From assembly GCF_000455225.1 (NCBI RefSeq), contig NZ_HF954535.1, positions 59,632 through 122,758 on the forward strand: a stretch of DNA of 63,127 bases. The letters run 5' to 3'. The translations under genes and the position numbers were made by a program. The notes beneath the pieces were generated by a model. That model worked only from the letters and a program-made list of their open reading frames with translations, made no database searches and was not told the origin of the DNA. Positions 29,194 through 37,656 of this stretch are shown here, one piece after another. Numbering within the stretch: position 1 is the first letter of the stretch; every line of letters starts with the position of its first letter. This DNA comes from Megasphaera massiliensis (GTDB taxonomy: Bacteria; Bacillota; Negativicutes; Veillonellales; Megasphaeraceae).

Positions 29194-31095
29194 TTAAGAT
29201 TCAGCTAGCGTTTCCCATTTTTCGTAGGCGTCGTCAAGCTCAGCCTGAGCCGCTTCATACGCTTCCGTCAGGCTCATCATGGCCTCGGCATCAGTCTGAT
29301 TTTCAGGCATGTTCATCTTGACTTCATACATCTTAAGCGTCGCTTCGAGTTCGGCAATCTTCAGCTCCAACTTTTGAAGCTTCGCCCCTTGGCCGTACAC
29401 GGGCGCTTTTTGTACCTTTGCGGTCTGAACCGGGGCAGACGGCTTCTTGGCCGCAGTATCTTTCTCCGGCAGGGACTGCGGATTGTTTTCCGCAGCCAAG
29501 GCCTCGGCTTCCCGGACTTTTTCCCGATAATAACTGTAGTTACCGACGTAGTCCGTCAACTGTTTATGTTCGAGGACCAAGGTCCGCCGGGTGATTTTAT
29601 CGAGGAAGTAGCGGTCATGAGAAATGACAAGATAGGTCCCGCCAAAATCAAGGAGGGCCTGTTCGAGGACTTCTCGCGTCGGAATGTCCAAATGGTTGGT
29701 CGGTTCGTCGAGAATGAGGAAATTAGGCCCCTGCAAAAAGAGTTTAAGCAGGGCTACTCGAGCCTGCTCCCCGCCGCTGAGGCTATCGATGACTTTAAAG
29801 ACGTCGTCGCCGCGGAAGAGGAAGTGACCTAAAGCCGACCGGGCTTCATCTTCGCCGTAACTGAAGGCATTCATGATTTCATCAAGCACCGTCCAAGCCC
29901 CGTGCAGTTCCGTATGCTCCTGGGCAAAGTAACCGATATGGACCTTGCTGCCGAGCGTGATATGGCCGTCCGTAGGTTCTTTTTCGCCCATAATCATACG
30001 AATGAGGGTCGTCTTTCCGGCCCCGTTAGGACCGATGAGAGCTGCTGCTTCACCGCGGCGCAGGAGGAGCGACAAATGGTCAAAGAGCTGTCTATCAGCA
30101 AAACCGCCGCTGACCTTATCGAGGGTCAGTACCTTTTGGCCGCATTCTTCAGCAGGCTTAAAATTAAACCGAAGGGACGCTTCATCAGGCTGCCATTCGA
30201 TTCGTTCCAACCGATCAAGCTGAGACTGACGGCCCCTGGCCTGTTTGGCCTTGATACCGGCCTTGTACTTGCGGATATATTCTTCCGTCTCGTGAATATG
30301 TTCCTGCTGCTTCTTATACGCCCGTTCGAGGGCCATTTGCTGCTGATCATGCTGTTCGACATAGCGCGAATAATTGCCCTTGTACTTGGTCACCTTGCCG
30401 TGAGACAGCTCTAAGATGCCCGTGGCCACCCGATCTAGGAAATAGCGGTCATGCGAGACGATGAGAATGCCGCCGCCATAAGACAAGAGATAGCCTTCGA
30501 GCCATTCCAGCATATCCATATCGAGGTGGTTCGTCGGTTCGTCGAGGAAGAGATAGTCCGGCCGACGCACTAAGGCCTTAGCTAAGTTGATGCGCGTCTT
30601 CTGGCCGCCGGAAAAACTCTGGACCGGCCGATCCATGTCGGCTTCGGAAAAACCGAGGCCGCGGACAATTTTACGGGACATCGATTCGTACTCATAGCCG
30701 CCGAGCCATTCAAACCGCTCCTGCATCCGGGCATAGCGATTCATCAGCCCTTCGTCGTCGGGACGGGACTGCATCTCCTTTTCAAGGCCTTTTAATTCCC
30801 TTTCCAGGCGCATGACGTCCTGCCAAGCCTCGGTAATCAGCTGCCCCAGGGTAATATCATCAGCATAGGTCACATCCTGCTGCAGATAGCCGATGGACTC
30901 CCCTTCCGATACGATAAAGGCTCCGTCATCGTACTCCTCTTCCCCAATCAGACACTTGAGAAGGGTCGACTTCCCGGCCCCATTAGCCCCGATCAGACCG
31001 ATACGTTCGCCGCGACGAATTTCAAAACTGACGTTTTGGAAGACCGTGCGCACGCCAAAAGATTTTCCCAACTTCTGTACCTTAATACTGCCCAT
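29194..31095 (-). CDS. ABC-F family ATPase (ribosome-acting)
   Basis: This 633-aa soluble protein has two ABC domains and no membrane part. ABC1 has GANGAGKSTLLKCLIGEE near 37-54, SFSGGQKTRINLAKALV and FLDEPTNHLDMDMLEWLE. The linker (about 235-310) is rich in Lys/Arg/Gln, like the P-site tRNA-interaction motif. ABC2 has GPNGAGKTTLIRMIMG near 355 and SLSGGEQARVALLKLFL with LDEPTNHLDIPTRE. The C-terminal extension (about 540-633) includes a coiled coil (KLQKLELKIAELEATLKMYE). This is the Uup/YdiF-like housekeeping group; nothing marks it as an antibiotic-resistance member. Confidence 0.92.
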   Translation of the reverse strand: MGSIKVQKLGKSFGVRTVFQNVSFEIRRGERIGLIGANGAGKSTLLKCLIGEEEYDDGAFIVSEGESIGYLQQDVTYADDITLGQLITEAWQDVMRLERELKGLEKEMQSRPDDEGLMNRYARMQERFEWLGGYEYESMSRKIVRGLGFSEADMDRPVQSFSGGQKTRINLAKALVRRPDYLFLDEPTNHLDMDMLEWLEGYLLSYGGGILIVSHDRYFLDRVATGILELSHGKVTKYKGNYSRYVEQHDQQQMALERAYKKQQEHIHETEEYIRKYKAGIKAKQARGRQSQLDRLERIEWQPDEASLRFNFKPAEECGQKVLTLDKVSGGFADRQLFDHLSLLLRRGEAAALIGPNGAGKTTLIRMIMGEKEPTDGHITLGSKVHIGYFAQEHTELHGAWTVLDEIMNAFSYGEDEARSALGHFLFRGDDVFKVIDSLSGGEQARVALLKLFLQGPNFLILDEPTNHLDIPTREVLEQALLDFGGTYLVISHDRYFLDKITRRTLVLEHKQLTDYVGNYSYYREKVREAEALAAENNPQSLPEKDTAAKKPSAPVQTAKVQKAPVYGQGAKLQKLELKIAELEATLKMYEVKMNMPENQTDAEAMMSLTEAYEAAQAELDDAYEKWETLAES

Positions 31096-31152
31096 ATAGC
31101 TTAACCTTACCCTCCTGCAAGAACTAAAAATCGAGTCTCATCATAAGTTATA

Positions 31153-31181
31153 ATTATATCATGAAAAAGCCGATGCCTCAA
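31153..31181 (-). promoter_or_regulatory. promoter of ABC-F gene
   Basis: Minus strand TTGAGG (31181-31176), 17-bp spacer, TATAAT (31158-31153). The rest of the 31182-31500 intergenic stretch shows no convincing gene; frames there lack ribosome sites. Confidence 0.65.
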
Positions 31182-31501
31182 TGAAGGGACAAAAGGACGA
31201 CCCGGACCGCAGCCCCTCCGCCGTCTCTTTTCCGGCAAAACGATGATAGCCCCAATCATCGTCCCTTTCGCTCCCCGGCCAAGCCCCTGCCTCACCGATT
31301 TTCATAAAAAATGGTTTATGAGCGAAAAACGTGCTCATCCGCCCAAAAACGCCGCCGAAAAGGTTCAGCAGACACAGGAGCGATTCCGATGTCACAGCTC
31401 CCCTTAGCGGCAGAAAATAAAGGACTGCAGCTGCCCCGCATGAGAGGAAACGATTTATCATTGCCCCCTAAATGCCCCCTCTTTATGATTTTATGCCAGG
31501 C

Positions 31502-31540
31502 AAAAAAATAACCACGCAGCTTATAAACTGCGTGGTTATC
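31502..31540 (-). terminator. tRNA-Ala terminator
   Basis: ATAACCACGCAG pairs with CTGCGTGGTTAT; seven T follow on the minus strand. Confidence 0.9.
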
Positions 31541-31550
31541 ACATTCATTA

Positions 31551-31626
<76 letters not shown>

Positions 31627-31646
31627 ATGTATTGGCTACAAAAGAA

Positions 31647-31676
31647 ATTATAGCATCAACCGTTGGTTGCTGTCAA
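31647..31676 (-). promoter_or_regulatory. tRNA-Ala promoter
   Basis: Minus strand TTGACA (31676-31671), 18-bp spacer, TATAAT (31652-31647), 20 nt before the tRNA. Both boxes match consensus. Confidence 0.8.
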
Positions 31677-31682
31677 GCATTT

Positions 31683-32138
31683 TTAAGCTGCCGGATCATT
31701 TTCGAGACGACTATATGTATTTTCAGCGAAGTTCTGTACGCTTTCCGTATCGAGCCGTTCATCGATGCCTAAGGGAAGCTCTGCCATGCTTTCGTCGACA
31801 TAGACGGCGTGCGTACCGGCAACCCAGACGCCTTGCGGCAGAAGTTCGACGGCCTGGCGCAGGTTCTTTGAAATATCGTCTGAGAAAAGGTCGCGGTGCA
31901 TAGTAGCAAAGATGGCGACCTTCTTTGCCTTCAAGCGCGGTAACACGGACCGGGACTTTTCATCAAGCCTAAGATTCAGGAACCAAACACCGACAAAGAC
32001 AATATCATAGTCATCGAAGTGTTCCGGAGCCTGTTCCATAGGCAAAAAATCCGTATTCACCGGCAAAACAGAACGGACCGCTTCGGCTAATTTTTTCGTT
32101 CTTCCCGTTTCGGAGGAGTACAAGACTAAAGCTTTCAT
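31683..32138 (-). CDS. flavodoxin-domain protein
   Basis: This 151-aa protein has a clear flavodoxin start, MKALVLYSSETGRTKKLAEAV, with the S-x-T/E-G-x-T phosphate loop. DYDIVFVGVWFLNLRLDEKS is the central loop, KKVAIFATMHRD a core strand, and a C-terminal helix follows. It is shorter than and unlike the flavodoxin at 22430, so they are not recent duplicates. It is monocistronic, with its promoter region beside two fused inverted repeats at 32202-32225. Electron donor and acceptor are unknown. Confidence 0.85.
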   Translation of the reverse strand: MKALVLYSSETGRTKKLAEAVRSVLPVNTDFLPMEQAPEHFDDYDIVFVGVWFLNLRLDEKSRSVLPRLKAKKVAIFATMHRDLFSDDISKNLRQAVELLPQGVWVAGTHAVYVDESMAELPLGIDERLDTESVQNFAENTYSRLENDPAA

Positions 32139-32201
32139 AATCCATTCTCCTTTCGTTGGAATAAAAGTCTTTTCTATAACTTTACTATACTATAAGAGGA
32201 A

Positions 32202-32225
32202 AACGGATTCCGTTGCATTTGCAAC
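32202..32225. promoter_or_regulatory. two overlapping inverted repeats upstream of flavodoxin gene
   Basis: AACGGATTCCGTT (32202-32214) and GTTGCATTTGCAAC (32212-32225) are each near-perfect dyads sharing three bases. They lie 64-87 nt upstream of the flavodoxin start, where an activator or repressor could bind. The stretch 32226-32436 shows nothing I can support. Confidence 0.4.
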
Positions 32226-32436
32226 AAAAGAGAATTATTTTCCCCCCAGGAAATATACACCGTCCTATTTGCGCCTCACACCCATATTGTCTGAACCAAA
32301 TTCTTGGCCCGTTAAATCTCCCTAGCAGGAATGCTTTATGGTTACGATACTACGATACAAGTGGAAGTAAAATAATTTGGTCCGTATTTCTGCTAAATCA
32401 GCTCGTAAGGCCCCCTTGAAATAAATTCATACAATT

Positions 32437-32465
32437 TTAACAAAATTATATTTTTAGTGTATAAT
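32437..32465 (+). promoter_or_regulatory. promoter for the small secreted protein gene
   Basis: TTAACA (32437-32442), 17-bp spacer, TATAAT (32460-32465), 71 nt before the start at 32536. Confidence 0.7.
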
Positions 32466-32535
32466 GAGAATATAAGTCTGGTACGAGAAAGAAATCGAAT
32501 ACACTATGGGAAGTGGATTTTCAGGAGGTGTCGTG

Positions 32536-32982
32536 ATGAGAAGAATACTTCAGGGACTATTCGCGTTTGTCTTTTTGTTTGCCCTTGCCTTTCCGCTCCA
32601 AGACGTATCGGCAAAGCCAACGTATTTTGACGATGCACAGAATTATTTGATTTGGGATACTGGTACCCACCACGGATCGGCAGTGGATTTGTCCTCGGCT
32701 GTCGTAGTAAAAGACACGCCGGAATATATCATCATTGCCGCGCTGGACTATTTCGTTACCTACGATAAGTCCGCAGAATATCCCATGCGTTCTAAGAACA
32801 CCGTCTATTTTAAAGAGTATAAGCAAAGCGCTCATTTATATGTTACATCCGATTTTCAAAATAGGTACCAAAAAGGGGAATGGCATAAAATAACTAATAT
32901 ATACACCTCGATTCGCCATGCCTATCCCATATTAAAAGAACGAGCCATACAGAACACAAAAAATATCCCCGCTCAATCATGA
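32536..32982 (+). CDS. secreted hypothetical protein (148 aa)
   Basis: ATG 32536 has AGGAGG seven bases upstream, so earlier starts are unlikely. Residues 1-25 form a signal peptide (MRRILQGLFAFVFLFALAFP, cleavage near VSA-KP). The mature part is rich in Tyr, Asp and Thr, with ALDYFVTYDKSAEYPM and NTVYFKEYKQSAHLYV. It would sit in the periplasm of a diderm cell. I recognise no family. A second small exported protein follows 101 nt later and may be co-transcribed. Function is unknown. Confidence 0.8.
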   Translation: MRRILQGLFAFVFLFALAFPLQDVSAKPTYFDDAQNYLIWDTGTHHGSAVDLSSAVVVKDTPEYIIIAALDYFVTYDKSAEYPMRSKNTVYFKEYKQSAHLYVTSDFQNRYQKGEWHKITNIYTSIRHAYPILKERAIQNTKNIPAQS

Positions 32983-33083
32983 TGACCGCGGCTAAAAAAG
33001 TAAGCCCCGAGATGCAAAGGCCTTAGACGCTAAATAAACGAGTATTTGATTCACCTGTCAAAGAAGGGAGGGTGCATTATCAA

Positions 33084-33566
33084 ATGAAAAAGAAGCTTTT
33101 CTCCGTCTTGGCAATACTTGTCTGTGCCAGTAGTATCGCCATGGCAAAAGTCCCCTTGAATGAAGCCGTTTTAGGCGGCATCTATCCGGGTATGCCGGTA
33201 CAAGATATGGTTCAAATTTACGGCGACCCCATAAAAGAAGAGGTCAGCTATGCCGCCGGCATCCAGGTATATGATCAAAAAATGCATTACGGCGATTCTG
33301 TCTATCTCTATGCTCACAGTGACTCCCCAAGCGGTCCCTTTAAAATAGTCATGATTAACATCACGGCCAACAATGGCTTTGCCACTCCCGCAGGAATCCA
33401 CGTCGGCTCAACTCGCGCTGACGTCATCAAAGCCTACGGGCAACCGGACATTCGCTTTGCCCCGAATCATCCGGAACTTTGGTACAAACCAGGCAATGGA
33501 CTCGACATGGTTTTTCGTATAAAAAATGGTGTTGTCACGAGGATTGGCTTAGGATGGAATAGTTAA
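33084..33566 (+). CDS. secreted protein with two BamE/SmpA-like repeats (160 aa)
   Basis: The start chosen is ATG 33084 (GGGAGG upstream), giving MKKKLFSVLAILVCASSIAMA as a signal peptide cut before KVP. The mature protein contains two copies of one pattern: GGIYPGMPVQDMVQIYGDP near residues 35-53 and GIHVGSTRADVIKAYGQPD near 110-128. This G-x3-G-x4-V-x3-YG-x-P unit resembles the SmpA/OmlA/BamE fold, found in envelope-associated proteins. No lipobox is present, so it is likely periplasmic rather than a lipoprotein. It shares its strand and location with the preceding secreted protein. Family link is by motif only. Confidence 0.78.
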   Translation: MKKKLFSVLAILVCASSIAMAKVPLNEAVLGGIYPGMPVQDMVQIYGDPIKEEVSYAAGIQVYDQKMHYGDSVYLYAHSDSPSGPFKIVMINITANNGFATPAGIHVGSTRADVIKAYGQPDIRFAPNHPELWYKPGNGLDMVFRIKNGVVTRIGLGWNS

Positions 33567-33602
33567 CGCCAATGAACATAGCCTAAAGAATAATGACTAA
33601 AC

Positions 33603-33649
33603 AAAAAATCAGAGAAGGAATGGTCATTCATTCCCTCTCTGATTTTTTA
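33603..33649 (+). terminator. bidirectional terminator
   Basis: AAAAAATCAGAGA.GGAATG pairs with CATTCC.TCTCTGATTTTTT. It closes the secreted-protein genes (+) and the pyruvate kinase-like gene (-). Confidence 0.9.
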
Positions 33650-33657
33650 TTGTCACT

Positions 33658-35178
33658 TTATAATTTCCCGTTTTCAAACATATTTTGGGCAATGTGCAGG
33701 GCCCGGAGCTGGGATGTTTTCTTATGCTGGTGCTGTTCCATCCGCAGCAGGATGTTGGTCAGGGCTGTGACGGCTTCTACGATGTACGGCCCTTTATTGA
33801 GCATGACGCACTCGGCCCGTTCGCCCATGGCGGCGTCGGTAATTTCAGCTCGCGACGGGAGGCCCTTTTTGACCAGGTTTTCAAGGACTTGGGTCGCCCA
33901 AATGACCGGCACGTGGGCAGCTTCGCAGATCCACATGATTTCTTCCTGAAGTTCTGCCAGGCGCCGATAGCCGACTTCAACGGCCAGGTCACCGCGGGCA
34001 ATCATGATGCCGAGGGGCTGCTTAGATGCGGCCTGAACGATGATTTCAGGCAGGTTGTCGACGGCCTCTTGATTTTCGATTTTGGCTACCAGGGCAATTT
34101 GGCGGTAAGCCTTACCGCAGCGCTTTTGAAGTTCCCCCTGCAGGAGGGACACGTCAGCCGCTGATTTAACGAAGGAGTAGCCGATGGCATCAGCATACTG
34201 TACGACAAAGTCCAAATCTTCTTTGTCTTTTTCCGTAAGGGGCGACAAGTTCATCGGCGTCTGGGGGAAGTTCAGGCTCTTTTCATTCTTTATCTTTCCG
34301 CCTAAGGGCTTGGTATAGGTAATGGTCAAATAGGCCCCTTCCGGCGTCATTTTTTCAACGATAGCCCGAATTTTCCCGTCATCAATGAGAACCGGTTGTC
34401 CGGCTTCCATGTGTTCAAAGGCTTCGGGGATGCTGCACGAAATGACGATATTTCCCTTATAATCGTCAGGATAGACGGAAATCGGTCCCGATACCAAAAA
34501 GATTTGCTCACCGGGCATGACCCTCGCTTCCCCATAGCGCAGCAGGACTGACTCGATGCGGACTTTCGGTCCGGCCAGATCCATGTAGACCTTACAATGG
34601 TTCCCCGTTTCCTGTTCAGCCCTCCGGATATAGGAAATCATCGTCCCCCAAAGTTCCTGCGAGTCGTGAGCGCAATTGATACGGGCACAGTCCATGCCGG
34701 CTGCCACTAAGTCGCGGATGAGGATTCCGTTGTCTTCTGCCGCTTCTGTGGGCAGGGTAACCATGATGCGCGTCCCCGTTTTGGCCGTACCAAAAATCCG
34801 GCCCGTATTGTACGCTAAGAGGCCATCACCATAGAAAAATCGCCGCTGCTGCGGATAGGGAACGAGATTCTGTTCCGGTTCCTGACAGATACGCCCCAAG
34901 GAAGCCATAACGGCATCGAGATTGGTAATAGCCCTGGCTTCGCCGCGTCCGAGAGACGACAGACCAAAGGGAAGGAGCGAGCGCTGTATCTTTCGCAAAT
35001 CATGACAGCGAAGGGCCAGATAAAAGGCTAAATTCCAGGCACTATAGGTAAAGTGTCTCCGCTGAATCAATGGTTTCCACTGCCGATATAAAGAATCGCC
35101 CCGCGACAGGACATCCTTCCGTAACCTGCAAAGAACGCCATAAAGTTCTTTCGCTGATGGATATATGTCTTGTTCCAC
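33658..35178 (-). CDS. divergent pyruvate kinase with N-terminal extension
   Basis: This 506-aa protein has about 125 extra N-terminal residues, then a pyruvate kinase barrel, and no C-terminal regulatory domain. Kinase marks are MDLAGPKVR, the catalytic-Lys motif ALVAKIENQEAVDN, MIARGDLAVEVG, WATQVLENL and RAEITDAAMGERAECVMLNKG. The usual N-terminal CTIGP and RMNFSHG are replaced by IMVTLPTEAAED and ARINCAHD, a pattern seen in a distinct plant/proteobacterial-type subfamily. It would form pyruvate and ATP from PEP, or use a related enolpyruvate; activity is inferred. It is monocistronic. A leader of roughly 270 nt precedes it without a recognised motif. Confidence 0.8.
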   Translation of the reverse strand: MEQDIYPSAKELYGVLCRLRKDVLSRGDSLYRQWKPLIQRRHFTYSAWNLAFYLALRCHDLRKIQRSLLPFGLSSLGRGEARAITNLDAVMASLGRICQEPEQNLVPYPQQRRFFYGDGLLAYNTGRIFGTAKTGTRIMVTLPTEAAEDNGILIRDLVAAGMDCARINCAHDSQELWGTMISYIRRAEQETGNHCKVYMDLAGPKVRIESVLLRYGEARVMPGEQIFLVSGPISVYPDDYKGNIVISCSIPEAFEHMEAGQPVLIDDGKIRAIVEKMTPEGAYLTITYTKPLGGKIKNEKSLNFPQTPMNLSPLTEKDKEDLDFVVQYADAIGYSFVKSAADVSLLQGELQKRCGKAYRQIALVAKIENQEAVDNLPEIIVQAASKQPLGIMIARGDLAVEVGYRRLAELQEEIMWICEAAHVPVIWATQVLENLVKKGLPSRAEITDAAMGERAECVMLNKGPYIVEAVTALTNILLRMEQHQHKKTSQLRALHIAQNMFENGKL

Positions 35179-35353
35179 TTCAATTCACCCCATTTTCATG
35201 ATTTTTATTCATATAATTAATTATATTCCTGTAAACAAACTTTCTCAACGCCGTCAGCCTTGCTTTACATCGATTTTACACCCCTTCATAAACCCAGTGC
35301 TTCCCCTAAAAACACACTGTCTTACAGCTCCTCAAAAACACCGTTTCGAACAC

Positions 35354-35433
35354 AAAAAGACTGTCGTACACCGGTATTTTTAACGATAGCCCCGGCACAA
35401 ATGAGAGCCGGGGCCAAGTACAACAGTCTTTTC
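35354..35433 (-). terminator. long double hairpin, probable terminator of acyl-CoA dehydrogenase gene
   Basis: Outer arms AAAAAGACTGTCGTAC and GTACAACAGTCTTTTC (one mismatch) enclose an inner stem GCCCCGGC/GCCGGGGC (35389-35414). On the minus strand the outer stem ends in TTTTT. It begins 14 nt past the dehydrogenase stop. Confidence 0.65.
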
Positions 35434-35446
35434 TTATAAAAGAATC

Positions 35447-36610
35447 TTATTTTTGAGCCGCTACGAAACCGGCGATGACCATGCGCTGAACTTCGTTGGT
35501 GCCTTCATAAATCTGCATGATCTTAGCATCACGAACCAATTTTTCAACCGGATATTCACGGCTGTAACCGAAGCCGCCAAGAATCTGAACAGCTTCTAAA
35601 GCGACTTCTACAGAGATGTCACCGGCAAAGCATTTAGCGATAGCCGCTTCACGAGTATAGCTCCGTTTCGGTTCTGCATAATACGTGTTGAGGAAGTTGA
35701 TGATAGCCGAACGAGCAACTTCCGTCTTCATGTCCATATCAGCCAGTTTAAAGGCAATAACTTCATGTTTGATGATCGGTTTGCCAAAGGTAACGCGTTC
35801 TTTCGCATATTTGACAGCTTCATTAATAGCTCTTTGCGCAATACCGACAGCCAGGGACGCTACCATGGGACGAGCGAGGTCTAAGGTCTGCATAGCATAG
35901 ACGAAGCCTTTGCCTTCTTCACCGATGAGGTGGTCGGCCGGAATGCGGACGTCCTGGAAAATGACTTCCGTCGTGTTCGACAGGCGGATACCCATCTTGT
36001 CTTCTTCTTTACCGACAGAAACGCCCGGACGGTCACGTTCTACAATGAAAGCCGAAATGCCTTTTACGCCCTTCGATTTATCGGTAATGGCAAATACGGT
36101 GTAAACGGAAGCGACGCCGCCATTGGTGATGAAGCATTTCGTACCGTTGATGACGTATTCATCACCTTCTTTGACAGCAACCGTCGTACCGGCAGCCGCA
36201 TCGGAACCTGCATTGGCTTCAGTCAGGCAGAATGCGCAGAAACCGCTGCCCTTTTCACCGGTCAAATATTCGGCATACAATTTCTTTTGAGCGTCGTTAC
36301 CGTGCTGGAGAACCGGTTTGAGACCGAGGCCCGAAGCTGCAATAGCCGTAGCCACGCCGGCGTCGACTTTAGACAGTTCTTCATAAACAGCAGCAACCGT
36401 GTAATAATCCTGTCCCATGCCGCCGTATTCTTCAGGAATCTCTAAGCCGCAAAAGCCGATATCAACGGCTTCCTGGTAAATATCCAAAAGTTTTTGGCCC
36501 GGTTCTTTGGCTTCATCCAATTCATGCACAAAGGGAGCTACTTTCTTTTCCGCAAAGTCCCTTGCCAAGGCGACGAGATCCTGCTGATCCTTATTGAGAA
36601 TATAACCCAT
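35447..36610 (-). CDS. acyl-CoA dehydrogenase (short-chain/butyryl type)
   Basis: This 387-aa FAD enzyme oxidises or, in fermenters, reduces acyl/enoyl-CoA with an electron-transferring flavoprotein. It shows FCLTEANAGSDAAAG, the FAD/acyl block KCFITNGGVASVYTVFAITDK split near 150-170, KMGIRLSNTTEVIFQDV and QILGGFGYSREYPVEKLVRD. The catalytic Glu lies in MQIYEGTNEVQRM near the C-terminus. ATG 36610 has GAGGAGG nine bases upstream, so the in-frame ATG 33 nt earlier is rejected. It is monocistronic, without adjacent etfAB or crt/hbd genes, so it may be an extra paralogue beside the main butyrate locus. Exact chain length is unknown. Confidence 0.92.
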   Translation of the reverse strand: MGYILNKDQQDLVALARDFAEKKVAPFVHELDEAKEPGQKLLDIYQEAVDIGFCGLEIPEEYGGMGQDYYTVAAVYEELSKVDAGVATAIAASGLGLKPVLQHGNDAQKKLYAEYLTGEKGSGFCAFCLTEANAGSDAAAGTTVAVKEGDEYVINGTKCFITNGGVASVYTVFAITDKSKGVKGISAFIVERDRPGVSVGKEEDKMGIRLSNTTEVIFQDVRIPADHLIGEEGKGFVYAMQTLDLARPMVASLAVGIAQRAINEAVKYAKERVTFGKPIIKHEVIAFKLADMDMKTEVARSAIINFLNTYYAEPKRSYTREAAIAKCFAGDISVEVALEAVQILGGFGYSREYPVEKLVRDAKIMQIYEGTNEVQRMVIAGFVAAQK

Positions 36611-36664
36611 GATAAAAAAACCTCCTCTAACAATGAACAACAAAAAAACAATACGACGGCGGTA

Positions 36665-36694
36665 ACTATACTATTCGTATTTATATTATATCAA
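36665..36694 (-). promoter_or_regulatory. promoter of acyl-CoA dehydrogenase gene
   Basis: Minus strand TTGATA (36694-36689), 18-bp spacer, TATAGT (36670-36665), 55 nt before the start. Confidence 0.55.
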
Positions 36695-36830
36695 TATCTC
36701 GCATATAAAGAAAGTTTTAAATAAGATAAAAGCATTTTCTAATTCTATTTTAAGAATGAATTGTCAAAAACCGACATTGGCTAAGTCACCTTGTTCTTCG
36801 CAAAATTTCCCATTTCTCTAAAAACGCACA

Positions 36831-36862
36831 CAAAAAAAAGACGGACCATGTACCCGTCTTCA
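36831..36862 (-). terminator. second terminator downstream of tRNA-Pro
   Basis: GACGG pairs with CCGTC around an eight-base loop, and eight T follow on the minus strand. The stem is short; it may back up the stronger terminator at 36925-36974. Confidence 0.5.
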
Positions 36863-36924
36863 AAAAAATCCATATCGCGCCTTACGGAAAATTATTCATA
36901 ATCGAGTTCCGCAAGGTTTTACTA

Positions 36925-36974
36925 TAAAAAAAGAACCATTCTTTGAGTCATATTACATGATTCAAAGAATGGTC
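36925..36974 (-). terminator. tRNA-Pro terminator
   Basis: ACCATTCTTTGA pairs with TCAAAGAATGGT; seven T follow on the minus strand. Confidence 0.88.
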
Positions 36975-36980
36975 ATGTCT

Positions 36981-37057
36981 TGGTCGGAACGGCGAGATTT
37001 GAACTCGCGACCTCTTCCACCCCAAGGAAGCGCGCTACCAAGCTGCGCCACGTCCCG
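36981..37057 (-). tRNA. tRNA-Pro(GGG)
   Basis: The minus-strand cloverleaf starts CGGGACGTGGCGCAG and ends in an encoded CCA. The anticodon stem CTTCC/GGAAG surrounds loop TTGGGGT (anticodon GGG), and the T arm contains GTTCAAATC. Confidence 0.96.
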
Positions 37058-37068
37058 TCGACCTTTTA

Positions 37069-37097
37069 ATTTTAACCGATTCAAAGGCGCTTGTCAA
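37069..37097 (-). promoter_or_regulatory. tRNA-Pro promoter
   Basis: Minus strand TTGACA (37097-37092), 17-bp spacer, TAAAAT (37074-37069), 11 nt before the tRNA. Confidence 0.78.
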
Positions 37098-37272
37098 GTT
37101 CAAATTTACTGAACATGTCGTAAAGGCTTTATCGCCATAGGAGATTAACCGATGTAATTATGCCTCTATCACTAAAAAATAAGCGATTCATTTCTCTTTA
37201 TGATACTCTGAATGGATATATGTAACAATTCGTTGTATACTATATGTATAAATAAAACAAGAGGTGGTAAGT

Positions 37273-37617
37273 TTGAATCTTCTGAAGAACAAAGACATAC
37301 TGATAGTCCTGGCAATAATCATGATTCCTACTGTTTTATTGCGAGACGATTACAGTTGGCCGGGATTAAGCTATTTCTTTTTCTGTCTCTTTGCCTTAAT
37401 TCCGGCAATCATTGCAGCAAGAAAAGGGCGTAATCTCGTCTTATGGTTTATATATTCCATGCTGCTTTGGTTAATCGCCTTCATTCACAGTCTATGCATC
37501 AAGGAAAATGAACGTTCAAAAGCATCAAAGGGATGGCATCGATGCCCTTATTGCGGCGAACTCAGCCGACCGGAAGCCACCGTTTGTCACTTTTGCGGCC
37601 GAGATTTATTTATATAA
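37273..37617 (+). CDS. membrane protein with C-terminal zinc ribbon, copy 1 (114 aa)
   Basis: Translation probably begins at TTG 37273, with AGAGGTGG just upstream; a GTG at 37264 is an alternative. Two or three hydrophobic segments (ILIVLAIIMIPTVLL, YFFFCLFALIPAIIAA, LVLWFIYSMLLWLIAFIHSL) precede a short linker and a zinc ribbon, CPYCGELSRPEATVCHFCGRD, given here by its Cys pairs at about residues 91/94 and 106/109. The next gene is a clear paralogue. No enzyme motif is present. The ribbon probably faces the cytoplasm and could bind nucleic acid or protein. Function unknown. Confidence 0.8.
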   Translation: MNLLKNKDILIVLAIIMIPTVLLRDDYSWPGLSYFFFCLFALIPAIIAARKGRNLVLWFIYSMLLWLIAFIHSLCIKENERSKASKGWHRCPYCGELSRPEATVCHFCGRDLFI

Positions 37618-37656
37618 TAAGTAGGGCTAATTCCCAGATAAACAAGAGGTGTCATT

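Noticed and set aside
31159-31461. Minus-strand 100-codon frame in the gap before tRNA-Ala
   Set aside because: No ribosome site, unusual composition (Cys/Phe/Ser rich), and it overlaps the ABC-F promoter region. Treated as intergenic.
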